From NCBI RefSeq assembly GCF_004000925.1, contig NZ_BIME01000005.1:346652-410651 (forward strand): 64,000 nt of DNA, given 5' to 3'. The first letter of the stretch is position 1. Each line of letters begins with the position of its first letter. Source of the stretch: Paenibacillus illinoisensis NBRC 15959 (GTDB taxonomy: Bacteria; Bacillota; Bacilli; Paenibacillales; Paenibacillaceae). The notes beneath the pieces are model-generated. The model was not told where the DNA came from. It ran no database searches and saw nothing but the letters and a program-made list of their open reading frames with translations. Both the position numbers and the translations under genes were made by a program. Shown one piece after another: positions 53,701-60,813 of the stretch.

Positions 53701-54584
53701 ATCGACCGTCTGCGCAGTGGTTTGTTTCGGACCATGGCATACAGGGCAGTGACCGCAGTGATTCACAGTATATCGCGCAAGAGACTGCGGGAGACTTCCG
53801 ATATGAGGCTGACTTGCAGCTGGATGCTGATGGAGGAGCGGGTTCCATTCTGTTTCGGGTAAGCGAGGATGGACGAAGTGGTTATTATCTGAATGTTGAT
53901 CCCAACCTGAAGGCGATTCGCCTGTTTTATAAAGTGGATGGAAAGTTCGAGAATCGGCAGGTACTTGCCCGCATTCCAAAATTCATTTGGGGTGATCAGT
54001 CTTACCATATCCAGATTCAGGCGAAGGGAACTCGTATTCAGGTGGATCTGGACGGTGAACGGATCATGGATGTTCAGGATGGCACGTTTGCCGAGGGACA
54101 TTTCGGTGTTCATACGTTTGGAGGCAGTGCGTCTTTCCAGCATGTGAATGCATATGACATGAAAAAAGCAGTTCTGGAGACCGTGATCATTCGCAGTGCA
54201 GAACTTCCTGTGGCCCTACAAGCGATGCAATCCCAAGCAGGTGAGGTTGTGAATGTTGGTACCGAAAAGGATGGTGAAGAATCAAGTTATACTTGGATAC
54301 TTGTGCCTACCGGTGATGATTCCGGTTCTTACTCCATCCGTACCGTCAGCGGGGTGTCATTGGATTGGGATGTCGGTCAGAATCGTATTCAACTCTATCC
54401 ATATCTCGGGTATCCCAATCAACGCTGGAACTTTTCAAAAAAAGATGATGGGACGGTAACCATCACAAGTGTGCACAACGGTAATGCACTCCGTATATCG
54501 GAAGATGGAACCAAGCTGGTGATGGATCAAGTCAATCCTGAAGATGAATATCAAAAATGGACTTTGGAAAACAAAGTGCAATAA
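50739..54584 (+). CDS. secreted multidomain GH32 fructanase (levanase/inulinase type)
   Basis: A 1281-residue exoenzyme. Signal peptide about 1-27; two LamG-like beta-sandwich domains (about 60-228 and 245-393); GH32 propeller plus sandwich (about 400-877) with SDPNGLVYYEGEYHLFHQDG (nucleophile Asp, with Ser where Asn is usual), DFRDPKVVRD, and WECPDLIQL acid/base; an Ig-like Big2-type domain (about 890-975); a third LamG-like domain (about 976-1140); and a C-terminal ricin-type lectin domain (about 1145-1281) with NQRWNF and YQKWTL. It should cut polymeric fructan outside the cell to feed the importer. No sortase or SLH anchor is seen. Confidence 0.9.
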   Translation: MFMRFILRSISCVLLSCVLGFTSVEAHSMTSHLDKVTMKQSTASSKSPESQTQHTEAVPMKMDVSRAATNLSGWTLHGKGNFEDTNEGLHLISEEKENVTVLSDTRADDFIYEADLLIQDMNADASLVFRSNDTGWSSYMLQVVPQAGLIRLRDASGRSGTLLEEYSVSVETGGIYHLKVKAVGERLQVYWDGGYDPVIDVKDSAYVSGKLGLHVWDGSGLFQNVKISTMGGNLGNPVHREGEWQPDLQGYRGKGNAQEETRIIYEKTAGDFVFEGDISLADTSFAALLFRSNADGTKGYKAALSREGEEVRVQLQKVDGTILANSDRTYPSQPAAKHHIEVVASGRLIQVYVDGYAAPAVEVMDSSYAEGYAGLEVEQGVAYFQDTYITENSMYYTEKYRPQYHYSPIRGSASDPNGLVYYEGEYHLFHQDGGTWAHAVSTDLVKWKRLPIALPWNDLGHVWSGSAIADLNNASGLFSDSGGKGLIAYYTSYHPGKPGGNQRIGLAYSTDQGRNWQYAEDHPIVIENPGQNGEDPGSWDFRDPKVVRDEEHNRWIMVVSGGDHIRFFTSTNLLDWTLTDNFGYGEYIRGGVWECPDLIQLPVEGTNERKWVLMISTGANTKTQGSDAEYFVGELTAEGEFLNDHPAGKVLKTDFGKEFYASMSFANMPDQRKVMLAWMTNWDYPFDFPTNPWKGQLTIPREVSLRTTDEGVRLVQKPVIELETLRQNLYSAEQVVVGPRSQNVLKGLSAGAYEIEAEVEIPADSPVTEFGFHLRQREGQKTTVGYKTEKETMFVDRTASGDVSFSGLFTKVHEAALQPENGRIKLRIFVDEASVEVFGNDGRMVFSDVIFPDPAGRSMAFYSLGGDVKVISMNVYALDNIWRKGMSSPPKIIADTQRRVTNVGHTETLYASTEGGPGKGAQPLKWTVSNPKVVKIVDSGKTHAAIRAVGKGEAWVTASMANGKASAKIPITVTDGVFHTNLSGWQKDRPSAQWFVSDHGIQGSDRSDSQYIAQETAGDFRYEADLQLDADGGAGSILFRVSEDGRSGYYLNVDPNLKAIRLFYKVDGKFENRQVLARIPKFIWGDQSYHIQIQAKGTRIQVDLDGERIMDVQDGTFAEGHFGVHTFGGSASFQHVNAYDMKKAVLETVIIRSAELPVALQAMQSQAGEVVNVGTEKDGEESSYTWILVPTGDDSGSYSIRTVSGVSLDWDVGQNRIQLYPYLGYPNQRWNFSKKDDGTVTITSVHNGNALRISEDGTKLVMDQVNPEDEYQKWTLENKVQ

Positions 54585-54596
54585 CCGTTGAATTAT

Positions 54597-54642
54597 GAAA
54601 GAGGACTACACGTGAAGTGTGGTCCTCTAACTGATTTTTTCA
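54597..54642. terminator. bidirectional terminator
   Basis: AGAGGAC-T-ACAC-GTGAA-GTGT-G-GTCCTCT, A-rich before and TTTTTTC after. It separates the convergent fructanase and lipoprotein genes. Confidence 0.85.
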
Positions 54643-54983
54643 ATACTCACAACTGTTCTAATAGGTGGCGAGGATTCTTGTTGGTTAAAGTCAGCAGTGA
54701 TTTTTACTCTTTCCCCTACTTCAATTGATTCATAGTTTTCTTTATCTACAAAATAATACGAAGCTTCCTGGTCTTGTGCTAGTTCTATAAAATCCTCAAG
54801 AGTACCATTCTTCAAATCTTCCTTACGTATATTTTGAAGAACAAGAAATTTGTACTTGTCATTTTCGTCTGTTTTAAATACTACAGTACCTTCATAAATT
54901 GGATAATTCTCTTTCTCGTCCCGGTCAGAACAGCCGGGAAGTACAAGCAAACTAATTAAGATGAACAGTATTATTCTTTTCAT
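54627..54983 (-). CDS. DUF3221-type small lipoprotein
   Basis: A 118-residue protein: MKRIILFILISLLVLPGC with lipobox, then YPIYEGTVVFKTDENDKYKFLVLQNIRKEDLKNGTLEDFIELAQDQEASYYFVD and VGERVKITADFNQQESSPPIRTVVSIEKI. The ...ILVL.NI..EDL.N.T..E block and small beta fold match DUF3221 lipoproteins common in Bacillales. Function is unknown. GGGAGGTTC precedes the ATG. Confidence 0.72.
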   Translation of the reverse strand: MKRIILFILISLLVLPGCSDRDEKENYPIYEGTVVFKTDENDKYKFLVLQNIRKEDLKNGTLEDFIELAQDQEASYYFVDKENYESIEVGERVKITADFNQQESSPPIRTVVSIEKIS

Positions 54984-55447
54984 AATGAACCTCCCATGTA
55001 CACTATTTTTTGGGTTGGCTGCTCATCAAGCAAAGTACAGAGCGTTTTGGTTGAGATTCTACAATCTATAAGTCTTCTAACCCACTTTGAATACAAATCA
55101 ACACTAATATGATTTAGGACAAATAACGAGGCGATAAATACACGATAATCCCTCCCCTTGGTTTCCAGTGTTAAAGTTCATGTTAGCATGGAATCTAACA
55201 CTGATAATTAAGGCTTTTTGATATGCTTCCAAAGAAAGGTCAACATTTTAAATCGGATAAGAACTTGTACGGATAAACGTAAAGGATTAGAACATGATTC
55301 GAATGCTGATTAATTGTATATTTAATCTAGTTCGCTAGCTAGTTCATTAAGCTGATGGCAGGATGGTTTAATAAATACATGTTATAATCTGGATATTCAA
55401 ATGTTTAAGAATACAACAATTCATTTGTAAATCCCCAGGGAAAGGGA
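54984..55447. other. 464-base intergenic region
   Basis: No gene is supported. It contains the promoter of the lipoprotein gene, a diverged copy of the short palindromic repeat at about 55344-55373 (CATTAAGCTGATGGCAGGAT then GGTTTAAT), and a TATAAT at 55382 that is a fair -10 element for the DUF1361 gene. Confidence 0.5.
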
Positions 55448-56167
55448 ATGGGCAGCAACGAAATGAATGATAACAAACATCCTGTTCAAGATTTTCGATT
55501 TATTTTAACCTTGCTAGTGGTTACGTTATGTTGTTTAGGTGTTGCGATGTATTTACGTATCAAATCAGATACGAATATGTATCAATTCTTAACCTGGGAT
55601 ATGTTCCTGGCATGGATACCATATATCATCTCATCATGCATTAGATACATATTCAATAAGAAATTAACGAAAATGAGTCTGATCTGGATGGTGCCGATGA
55701 GTGCGGGTTGGCTATTTTTTTTGCCTAATTCGGCATACCTTTTTACTGAAATCCTGCATTCATTCAGATATTTCAATGCTCAAGAAGGAACACAATTTTG
55801 GAGCAATATTGATTTTTGGTATAACCTCACCCTAACGTTTGCCGTAGCCATACTAGGCTTACTTCTCTCGACCTGCTCGATCATTCAAATACATGGTGTG
55901 TTAAACAAGTTATTTAATAAGTACATTAACATGATGGTTATAGGCGTTATTTTACTGTTGAGTAGTTTGGGTGTATACATTGGGAGATTTAATCGGTGGA
56001 ATTCATGGGATGTATTGTCCAGGCCTTGGCAAATTGTTATGGATATAGTGCATGATCTTGTTGCAAGGAACAACATGATTATTGAATTTGTGGCCATTGT
56101 ATTTTTAATACAAATATTTGCATACGTTATTGTATCCTTGTTGACTGCAAGGTCTAGGAAAGAATGA
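55448..56167 (+). CDS. DUF1361 family membrane protein
   Basis: A 239-residue protein with about six membrane helices. The DUF1361 pattern is clear: FLTWDMFLAWIPYIIS, then WLFFLPNSAYLFTEILH, and GVYIGRFNRWNSWDVLSRP. Function is unknown. AGGGAAAGGGA lies before ATG 55448; ATG 55463 is an alternative. It is a single-gene unit with terminator and repeat behind it. Confidence 0.85.
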   Translation: MGSNEMNDNKHPVQDFRFILTLLVVTLCCLGVAMYLRIKSDTNMYQFLTWDMFLAWIPYIISSCIRYIFNKKLTKMSLIWMVPMSAGWLFFLPNSAYLFTEILHSFRYFNAQEGTQFWSNIDFWYNLTLTFAVAILGLLLSTCSIIQIHGVLNKLFNKYINMMVIGVILLLSSLGVYIGRFNRWNSWDVLSRPWQIVMDIVHDLVARNNMIIEFVAIVFLIQIFAYVIVSLLTARSRKE

Positions 56168-56177
56168 ATATTGCAGG

Positions 56178-56236
56178 AACAGTTTGTCTTTTGGCAACTG
56201 CTCTTTTTCTTTAAGCTAACAGGCAGTATATATTAA
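56178..56236 (+). terminator. terminator plus palindromic repeat copy
   Basis: AACAGTTTG...GGCAACTG-CTCTTTTTCT, then TTAAGCTAACAGGCAGTATA at 56211, a copy of the short repeat. Confidence 0.65.
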
Positions 56237-56307
56237 ATATATGGTAGTATGACATCGAAAATTAGTTGTCTTGGGTGTCACCTTTATGTCAAGAGAGGAG
56301 TCCTGTT

Positions 56308-56694
56308 ATGGATAGCAAGGAAATAAGGGATATAATCGAAAATTATCTTGAAGCATACAATTCATATGAAATTGAAAGAATGGTTGAACTTTTGCATAAG
56401 GACATAATATTCAGAAATATTTCCAATGGAGAAACGACAATAGAAACCAGAGGAATACAAGCATTTAGGGAGTTGGCAGAACAGTCGGCAACGATGTTCT
56501 CTAGACGTCGCCAGACAATTACCGATTACAATGTTATAAGGGTTGACAACGTAGAGGTTGAAATCCATTACGAGGGTATCTTAGCTGTCGATTTACCAAA
56601 TGGATTAAAGAGTGGGGATAAGCTGGAGTTAAAAGGTAACTCAACGTTTAAGATGAGGGAAGGAAAGCTCTCGTTAATTGAAGATTACAGTTGA
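56308..56694 (+). CDS. NTF2-like (SnoaL-type) protein
   Basis: A 128-residue cone-fold protein: IRDIIENYLEAYNSYEIERMVELLHKDIIFRNISNGETTIETRGIQAFRELAEQSATMFSRRRQTI, then VDNVEVEIHYEGILAVDLPNGLKSGDKLELKGNSTFKMREGKLSLIEDYS. It fits the SnoaL/ketosteroid-isomerase-like group; no catalytic acid can be assigned. ATG 56308 follows GAGAGGAG; the frame upstream to 56266 has no site. Monocistronic. Confidence 0.8.
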   Translation: MDSKEIRDIIENYLEAYNSYEIERMVELLHKDIIFRNISNGETTIETRGIQAFRELAEQSATMFSRRRQTITDYNVIRVDNVEVEIHYEGILAVDLPNGLKSGDKLELKGNSTFKMREGKLSLIEDYS

Positions 56695-56701
56695 GCCACG
56701 T

Positions 56702-56734
56702 TCATTAAGCTAACGGGCAGGTCAGTTGAATTTA
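56702..56734. repeat. short palindromic repeat copy
   Basis: CATTAAGCTAACGGGCAGGT then CAGTTGAATTTAA, 8 bases behind the NTF2-like stop codon. Confidence 0.8.
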
Positions 56735-56773
56735 ACAAGGGCATAATATTAAAATCACCTCAGGATCATTGGG

Positions 56774-56869
56774 TATAACTCGGAAGCTTTTCAGGTAGGG
56801 TATGAATGTGGATCAACTCGCGAATTCTTACTGTCTATCCCATGGCAGCATGAAGAAGATTGTTTATAA
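56774..56869 (+). pseudogene. possible AraC-family C-terminal remnant
   Basis: One frame reads YNSEAFQVGYECGSTREF and then LLSIPWQHEEDCL before TAA. AFQVGYE...REF resembles the last HTH of AraC regulators (..AF.VGYES.SQFSREF...), but the middle is shortened and no start or upstream domain exists. Low confidence; it may be chance. Confidence 0.3.
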
Positions 56870-56881
56870 AACGCAGGCATA

Positions 56882-56928
56882 ACAAAAGGCTCGTGTTGGA
56901 TAAAACCAACACGGGCCTTTTGTTATGT
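56882..56928 (+). terminator. strong intrinsic terminator
   Basis: ACAAAAGGC-T-CGTGTTGG-ATAAAA-CCAACACG-G-GCCTTTTGT. It follows the AraC-like remnant, which suggests a complete gene once stood here. Confidence 0.85.
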
Positions 56929-57054
56929 AAAAAATGAATATATAAATACTCTGCCTATAAAGGATGCGATATTCACCTTATACTGATGCTAGGAAAGAAT
57001 TATGGTATCAGTACTATCGTTGATTGAGAGTATCGGAATCGGAGGAGTTGCAAA

Positions 57055-57642
57055 ATGGATTGCGTTAATCATGAATTAAATAAGTTAAATGTTACCGCTA
57101 GACTATGCGGTATGGAGGAGAAGTTCATTATCAATAATATTTATCCTCTTTATCTGCATGATTTGTCTGAAGTATGGGAACACAAAGTCAATCGTTATGG
57201 GGTGTTTGAGAATGATGATACCCGAACTTTGATTGAACAGAATCGCGTGTTTGATATTTGGTGGGAACACCCGAACATATTATTCCCTTATCTTATCACA
57301 GTGGATGATATACCTGCGGGGCTTGCTTTTGTGGCTACTTCCCCTTTCATACCATGTCCTCACTATATCGATTATTACATGAATGAGTTCTTCCTATTAC
57401 GTAATTATCGAGGAAAGGGTGTTGGAGAAGAAGCGGTGCGACAAATTATTGGAAAGATGCCAGGGCAATGGGAATTGCAAACAAATCCCACCGAACGAAA
57501 CGAACGTGCGAAACGTTTCTGGCGTAGAACACTTTACACATGTACCAACGGGAAATACTCCGAAGAACTTGGTCATCATCCTGAAGATGGAGAAAAGCTA
57601 GTCTTTCGCTTCAGCACGAGTTCTGAAAAAGTGAGTAATTAG
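57055..57642 (+). CDS. GNAT family N-acetyltransferase
   Basis: A 195-residue protein. The acetyl-CoA loop is FFLLRNYRGKGVGEEAVRQI, followed by WELQTNPTERNERAKRFWRRTL, the usual motif B end of GNATs that predict an N-acetyl or N-acyl transfer. The first 25 residues (MDCVNHELNKLNVTARLCG) are outside the core; ATG 57055 has CGGAGGAG upstream. The substrate is unknown. Confidence 0.82.
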   Translation: MDCVNHELNKLNVTARLCGMEEKFIINNIYPLYLHDLSEVWEHKVNRYGVFENDDTRTLIEQNRVFDIWWEHPNILFPYLITVDDIPAGLAFVATSPFIPCPHYIDYYMNEFFLLRNYRGKGVGEEAVRQIIGKMPGQWELQTNPTERNERAKRFWRRTLYTCTNGKYSEELGHHPEDGEKLVFRFSTSSEKVSN

Positions 57643-57687
57643 AGAGGTTGTTCCTTTAGGTTTAGTAATAAACAAGGTTATTCGATA

Positions 57688-57755
57688 TTCGTTGAACTAA
57701 AGGGTAGATTACACATATTTTTGAGTAGGCAACCACAGCCTGCTCTTTCTATTGA
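57688..57755. repeat. two diverged palindromic repeat copies with a hairpin
   Basis: GTTGAACTAAAGGGTAGATT at 57691, then GAGTAGGC...GCCTGCTC-TTTC (terminator-like), then TTGAACTAACGGAAAAACGT from 57752, which begins the 95-base direct repeat. Confidence 0.65.
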
Positions 57756-57850
57756 ACTAACGGAAAAACGTTAAAGTAATAGAACTAAGAAAGCAGCCGG
57801 TCAAAGTGATCAGCTGCTTTTGTTCAACTAACGGGCAGGTTAGCAGAAAG
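57755..57850 (+). repeat. 95-bp direct repeat, copy 1, containing a terminator
   Basis: The block is: short repeat (AACTAACGG..AAACGTTA), spacer, hairpin terminator GCAGCCGGTCAAAGTGATCA-GCTGC-TTTT, then a second short repeat CAACTAACGGGCAGGTTAG. It recurs at 58387-58480 with close to 90 percent identity by eye; the 40-base terminator core is identical. Confidence 0.85.
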
Positions 57851-57898
57851 GCATGATAAAATAAAGTTTGAAGATATTTACAACTAAGGGGTGAATGT

Positions 57899-58363
57899 AT
57901 GACGCTAGTTCGTTTGGCCACATTGGAGGATATACCGCAGCTTGTTCAAATGCGTTGGGACTTTTCAGAAGAGGAACGTATGGATACTGCGGTTACATTT
58001 GAGGAATTTAATCAGGTTTGTACTGAGTTCTTAGTGAAAGCAATTAAAAGCGGAGATTGGTATATTTGGATTGCAGAAATTGAAGGGATGCTTGTCTCAC
58101 ATATGTATCTTCAATTAATACATAAAGTTCCGCGGCCAGGGAAATCTCCAGATCCTTATTACGGCTACGTTACAAATGTTTATACTCGCCCTGTTTTCAG
58201 GAACCAAGGTATTGGTTCAAAAATTCATAAAGCTATGGAAAAATGGTCAAAAGAGAATGAGGTGGAGTTTCTTATACTTTGGCCAAGTAGCGACAGCGTA
58301 AATTTTTATTCAAGAAGTGGCTTTTCTCGATGTGAAGAAGCTATGGAAAAGCACTGGGATTGA
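57899..58363 (+). CDS. GNAT family N-acetyltransferase
   Basis: A 154-residue complete GNAT: VRLATLEDIPQLVQMRWDFSEEE at the N-terminus, WYIWIAEIEGMLVSHMYLQLI, then YYGYVTNVYTRPVFRNQGIGSKIHKAMEKW (acetyl-CoA loop RNQGIG) and LWPSSDSVNFYSRSGF. It resembles aminoglycoside/small-molecule acetyltransferase-like GNATs without a known substrate. AAGGGG precedes the ATG. It stands alone, flanked on both sides by the 95-bp direct repeat. Confidence 0.87.
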   Translation: MTLVRLATLEDIPQLVQMRWDFSEEERMDTAVTFEEFNQVCTEFLVKAIKSGDWYIWIAEIEGMLVSHMYLQLIHKVPRPGKSPDPYYGYVTNVYTRPVFRNQGIGSKIHKAMEKWSKENEVEFLILWPSSDSVNFYSRSGFSRCEEAMEKHWD

Positions 58364-58386
58364 ACGATAGGTAAGGATTAACCTTT

Positions 58387-58480
58387 AAAACTAACGGGAA
58401 ACGTTAGCGTAATAAAACTAATAAAGCAGCCGGTCAAAGTGATCAGCTGCTTTTGTTCAATTAACGGGCAGATTAGTATA
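58387..58480 (+). repeat. 95-bp direct repeat, copy 2, containing a terminator
   Basis: AACTAACGGGAAACGTTAGC, then the hairpin AAAGCAGCCGGTCAAAGTGA and TCAGCTGCTTTT, then CAATTAACGGGCAGATTAG. Matches copy 1 at 57755-57850. Confidence 0.85.
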
Positions 58481-58644
58481 AAAGATTATCTTAACGTTCA
58501 GGATTACCTGTAATAAGTACATCTTTGTGCTATATAATTAATTTTTAAAATCGACTTGAATTCTCCAAGGAAACTTAATTGTGCACAAATTGTTGCGATA
58601 TGAAAATGTAGTGAAACTATACTTCTGTTATGAGGAGGGATCAG

Positions 58645-59535
58645 ATGGATTGGCTGATGAGGATGAATCGAGCATTGGATTACATTGAATTGAATCTAAC
58701 TGGAAAGATCGAATTGAAGGAAGTTGCTAAATGTGCTTGTTGTTCTTCACATCAGTTCCAGAGAATGTTCTCATTCATTACAGATGTGTCTCTTGCGGAA
58801 TATATAAGGAGAAGAAGGCTTACTCTCGCTGCAATTGAATTGCAGAATAGTGATCTGAGAGTAGTTGATATTGCGATAAAGTATGGTTATGAGTCTCCAG
58901 TTTCATTCGCAAGGGCTTTTCAATTATTACATGGTGTTAATCCAGCAATGGCCCGAGAAGAAGGGACCTCCCTCAAAGCCTTTCCTCGACTTTCCTTCCT
59001 TATTTCAATTAAAGGGGAAAAGGCTATGAACTATCGTATTGAGACAAAAGAATCCTTTCAAGTGTTCGGTATTGAAAAAGTATTTCAACAAAACGGAGCA
59101 GATACTCCAGCAGAATTTTGGAAGCAATGCCATGCTAACGGCGAGGTTGAAAGGCTGGCGGACAATGCTGGAGACCTACCAACCTTTTTAAATCAGAACT
59201 ATCATAAAATACATGCTGTTTGTAGCTACAAAAAAACAGATGAGGATCATTTTCCTTATATGCTGTCCGCATTCAAAGGGGATTCAAGTAAAACTGAGGG
59301 TTACACGAGTATAACCATACCAGCTCAAACCTGGGCGATTTTTTCCTCTGATCCGTTCACATGGGATAAATTTGATGAAACAATTGAGACATTATATAAA
59401 CGGTTCTTCTCCGAATGGCTTCCTACTGCTGGATACGAACAGGTCGATGGGTTGGAATTTGAAATTACAGGAGCTAAAGACGGGCTTAATTTTGTTGAGC
59501 TATGGTTTGCGGTAAGAAAAATACATGAGTTGTGA
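58645..59535 (+). CDS. AraC family regulator with GyrI-like effector domain
   Basis: A 296-residue regulator: two HTH motifs at the N-terminus (LNRALDYIELNL-type start, GKIELKEVAKCACCSSHQFQRMFSFITDVSLAEYIRRRRLTLAAIELQNSDLRVVDIAIKYGYESPVSFARAFQLLHGVNPAMAR), then a GyrI/SOUL-type ligand domain (about 125-296, NYRIETKESFQVFGIEKVF ... YTSITIPAQTWAIFSSDPF). This is the Rob/BmrR-like architecture that senses amphipathic small molecules. GAGGAGGGATC forms the ribosome site before ATG 58645, so the ATG at 58630 inside it is excluded. No target gene is adjacent. Confidence 0.9.
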   Translation: MDWLMRMNRALDYIELNLTGKIELKEVAKCACCSSHQFQRMFSFITDVSLAEYIRRRRLTLAAIELQNSDLRVVDIAIKYGYESPVSFARAFQLLHGVNPAMAREEGTSLKAFPRLSFLISIKGEKAMNYRIETKESFQVFGIEKVFQQNGADTPAEFWKQCHANGEVERLADNAGDLPTFLNQNYHKIHAVCSYKKTDEDHFPYMLSAFKGDSSKTEGYTSITIPAQTWAIFSSDPFTWDKFDETIETLYKRFFSEWLPTAGYEQVDGLEFEITGAKDGLNFVELWFAVRKIHEL

Positions 59536-59984
59536 TTGTTTCAGAAAGCTTCCTCTTTGAATATAGTTAAAACAGATAGAGCAGTTTGCAATTGGCAACT
59601 GCTCTATTCCTCGTTAAACTAACGGGAAACGTTAGCTTTAAAAAAGAATTAATGTGATCAACTGCGGTTTACATCTAGGGGATGATGATAGGGATCGCTG
59701 CAGAAATGCTAACGATCCTTTTTTGTATACCTTTATGGAGTGAAATTCTTTTATTAGATCCTCATAACTTAACAGCAACTTTTAGCGTTCTCTATTTGAG
59801 AATTACAGAGGTAAAAATAGGTTAACGGCAAGAATTGAGCCGCAGGTAGATACGTTATAATGGTTTCAAAAGCACCACTCGGCAGAAGAAAACGAACAAC
59901 CGGCTCCTGCAAATCCCAAAAAATCAAAAGTAGAGGTGGGCGGGATGAAGTTATATTTCCGGTTATAATTTTGGAGGTATTCAG
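59536..59984 (+). other. intergenic region with two terminators, a palindromic repeat and a promoter
   Basis: ATAGAGCAGTT...AACTGCTCTAT at about 59575-59608 is a terminator for the AraC gene. TTAAACTAACGGGAAACGTT from 59614 is a short repeat copy. GGATCG...CGATCC-TTTTTT near 59692-59724 is a second terminator. TTGAGC near 59835 and TATAAT near 59856 (15-base spacing) may start the secreted-protein transcript. A protein-like frame after 59885 was not accepted. Confidence 0.55.
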
Positions 59985-60458
59985 ATGAATAAAGCAATCA
60001 AACGTATTTTTGCTACTTCAATTACTGCTGCAAGTATCTTTGGTGTGGCATCTTCCGCATTTGCTAAAGAAGTATATTTATCAACACCATCACCAGTGTT
60101 GATCAAGCAACCTGGAAATGAAACAGGGGTTCCTTACGCTTCTGATAAGCCATGGTCCATAAATTTTGATGGGAGTAGAACAAGTGATTCAAAAATGCTT
60201 GTAATTTCAGATGATATACCTTGGCTTAAAGTGAAAATGAAAAATTCAGGAACAACAAAAATGATAGTTACTATCACACAACACTCTCCTCAGGGAAAAG
60301 TATGGGGAAGTATTACTATTGCCCCTGGAGAATCTGATAACCTATGGGGTAAGATGCCTTTCGCAAGCACATTTTATGTTAACTTCACATCGACGGGCAC
60401 TTTAAAAGGTGCATCATCTACCCGAATTGCTTCTACGTATGAGGAATTAGGTCTTTAA
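59985..60458 (+). CDS. small secreted protein of unknown function
   Basis: A 157-residue protein with a clear Sec signal peptide (MNKAIKRIFATSITAASIFG then VASSAFA, cleavage after AFA). The mature part is beta-rich with VYLSTPSPVLIKQPGNETG, DIPWLKVKMKNSGTTKMIVTITQHSP, and GSITIAPGESDNLWGKMPFASTFYVNFTSTGTLKG. No cysteines are seen. The motif pattern resembles small bacterial beta-sandwich proteins with a jelly-roll-like lock, but no family is recognised. TTGGAGG precedes the ATG. Confidence 0.72.
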   Translation: MNKAIKRIFATSITAASIFGVASSAFAKEVYLSTPSPVLIKQPGNETGVPYASDKPWSINFDGSRTSDSKMLVISDDIPWLKVKMKNSGTTKMIVTITQHSPQGKVWGSITIAPGESDNLWGKMPFASTFYVNFTSTGTLKGASSTRIASTYEELGL

Positions 60459-60813
60459 TGTACCATACCTAAAAGGCACTCTGATAAAAAACAGATTCTT
60501 TATTACGGCAATTACTTTGTAAAAACCGATTCTTAGAAAATTCATCAAAGATAGTAGTCTGTCTGCATACTAGGCCTCTTTCTTTCTATACAACAATAGT
60601 AAAAAAATTACTATAGGCTTTATAAATATGATTGGAGTCTGTCTCTAAAGAGCTGTACTTAGCAGACAGACAAAAAAAGATATAAAGTTATACATTTTAG
60701 GGCAGTAGCGAACGGAAAAATTATATTAGACTGTGACCTCGTTAAGCTAACGGGCAGGTTAGTTTAACTCAATAATTGTTTGTGTTGTATTATCTAGGTA
60801 AGGAGAGGACGAT
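60459..60813. other. 355-base AT-rich intergenic region
   Basis: No gene is seen. GTCTGTCT (60637-60644) and AGACAGAC (60664-60671) form a hairpin followed by seven A residues, so it works better as a terminator on the minus strand. A copy of the short palindromic repeat, TTAAGCTAACGGGCAGGTTA, is at 60742. Confidence 0.6.

Noticed and set aside
59885..59970. Short frame with EENEQPAPANPKKSKVEV
   Set aside because: It has no start with a ribosome site, directly follows a promoter-like element and cannot be joined to any domain; chance is likely.
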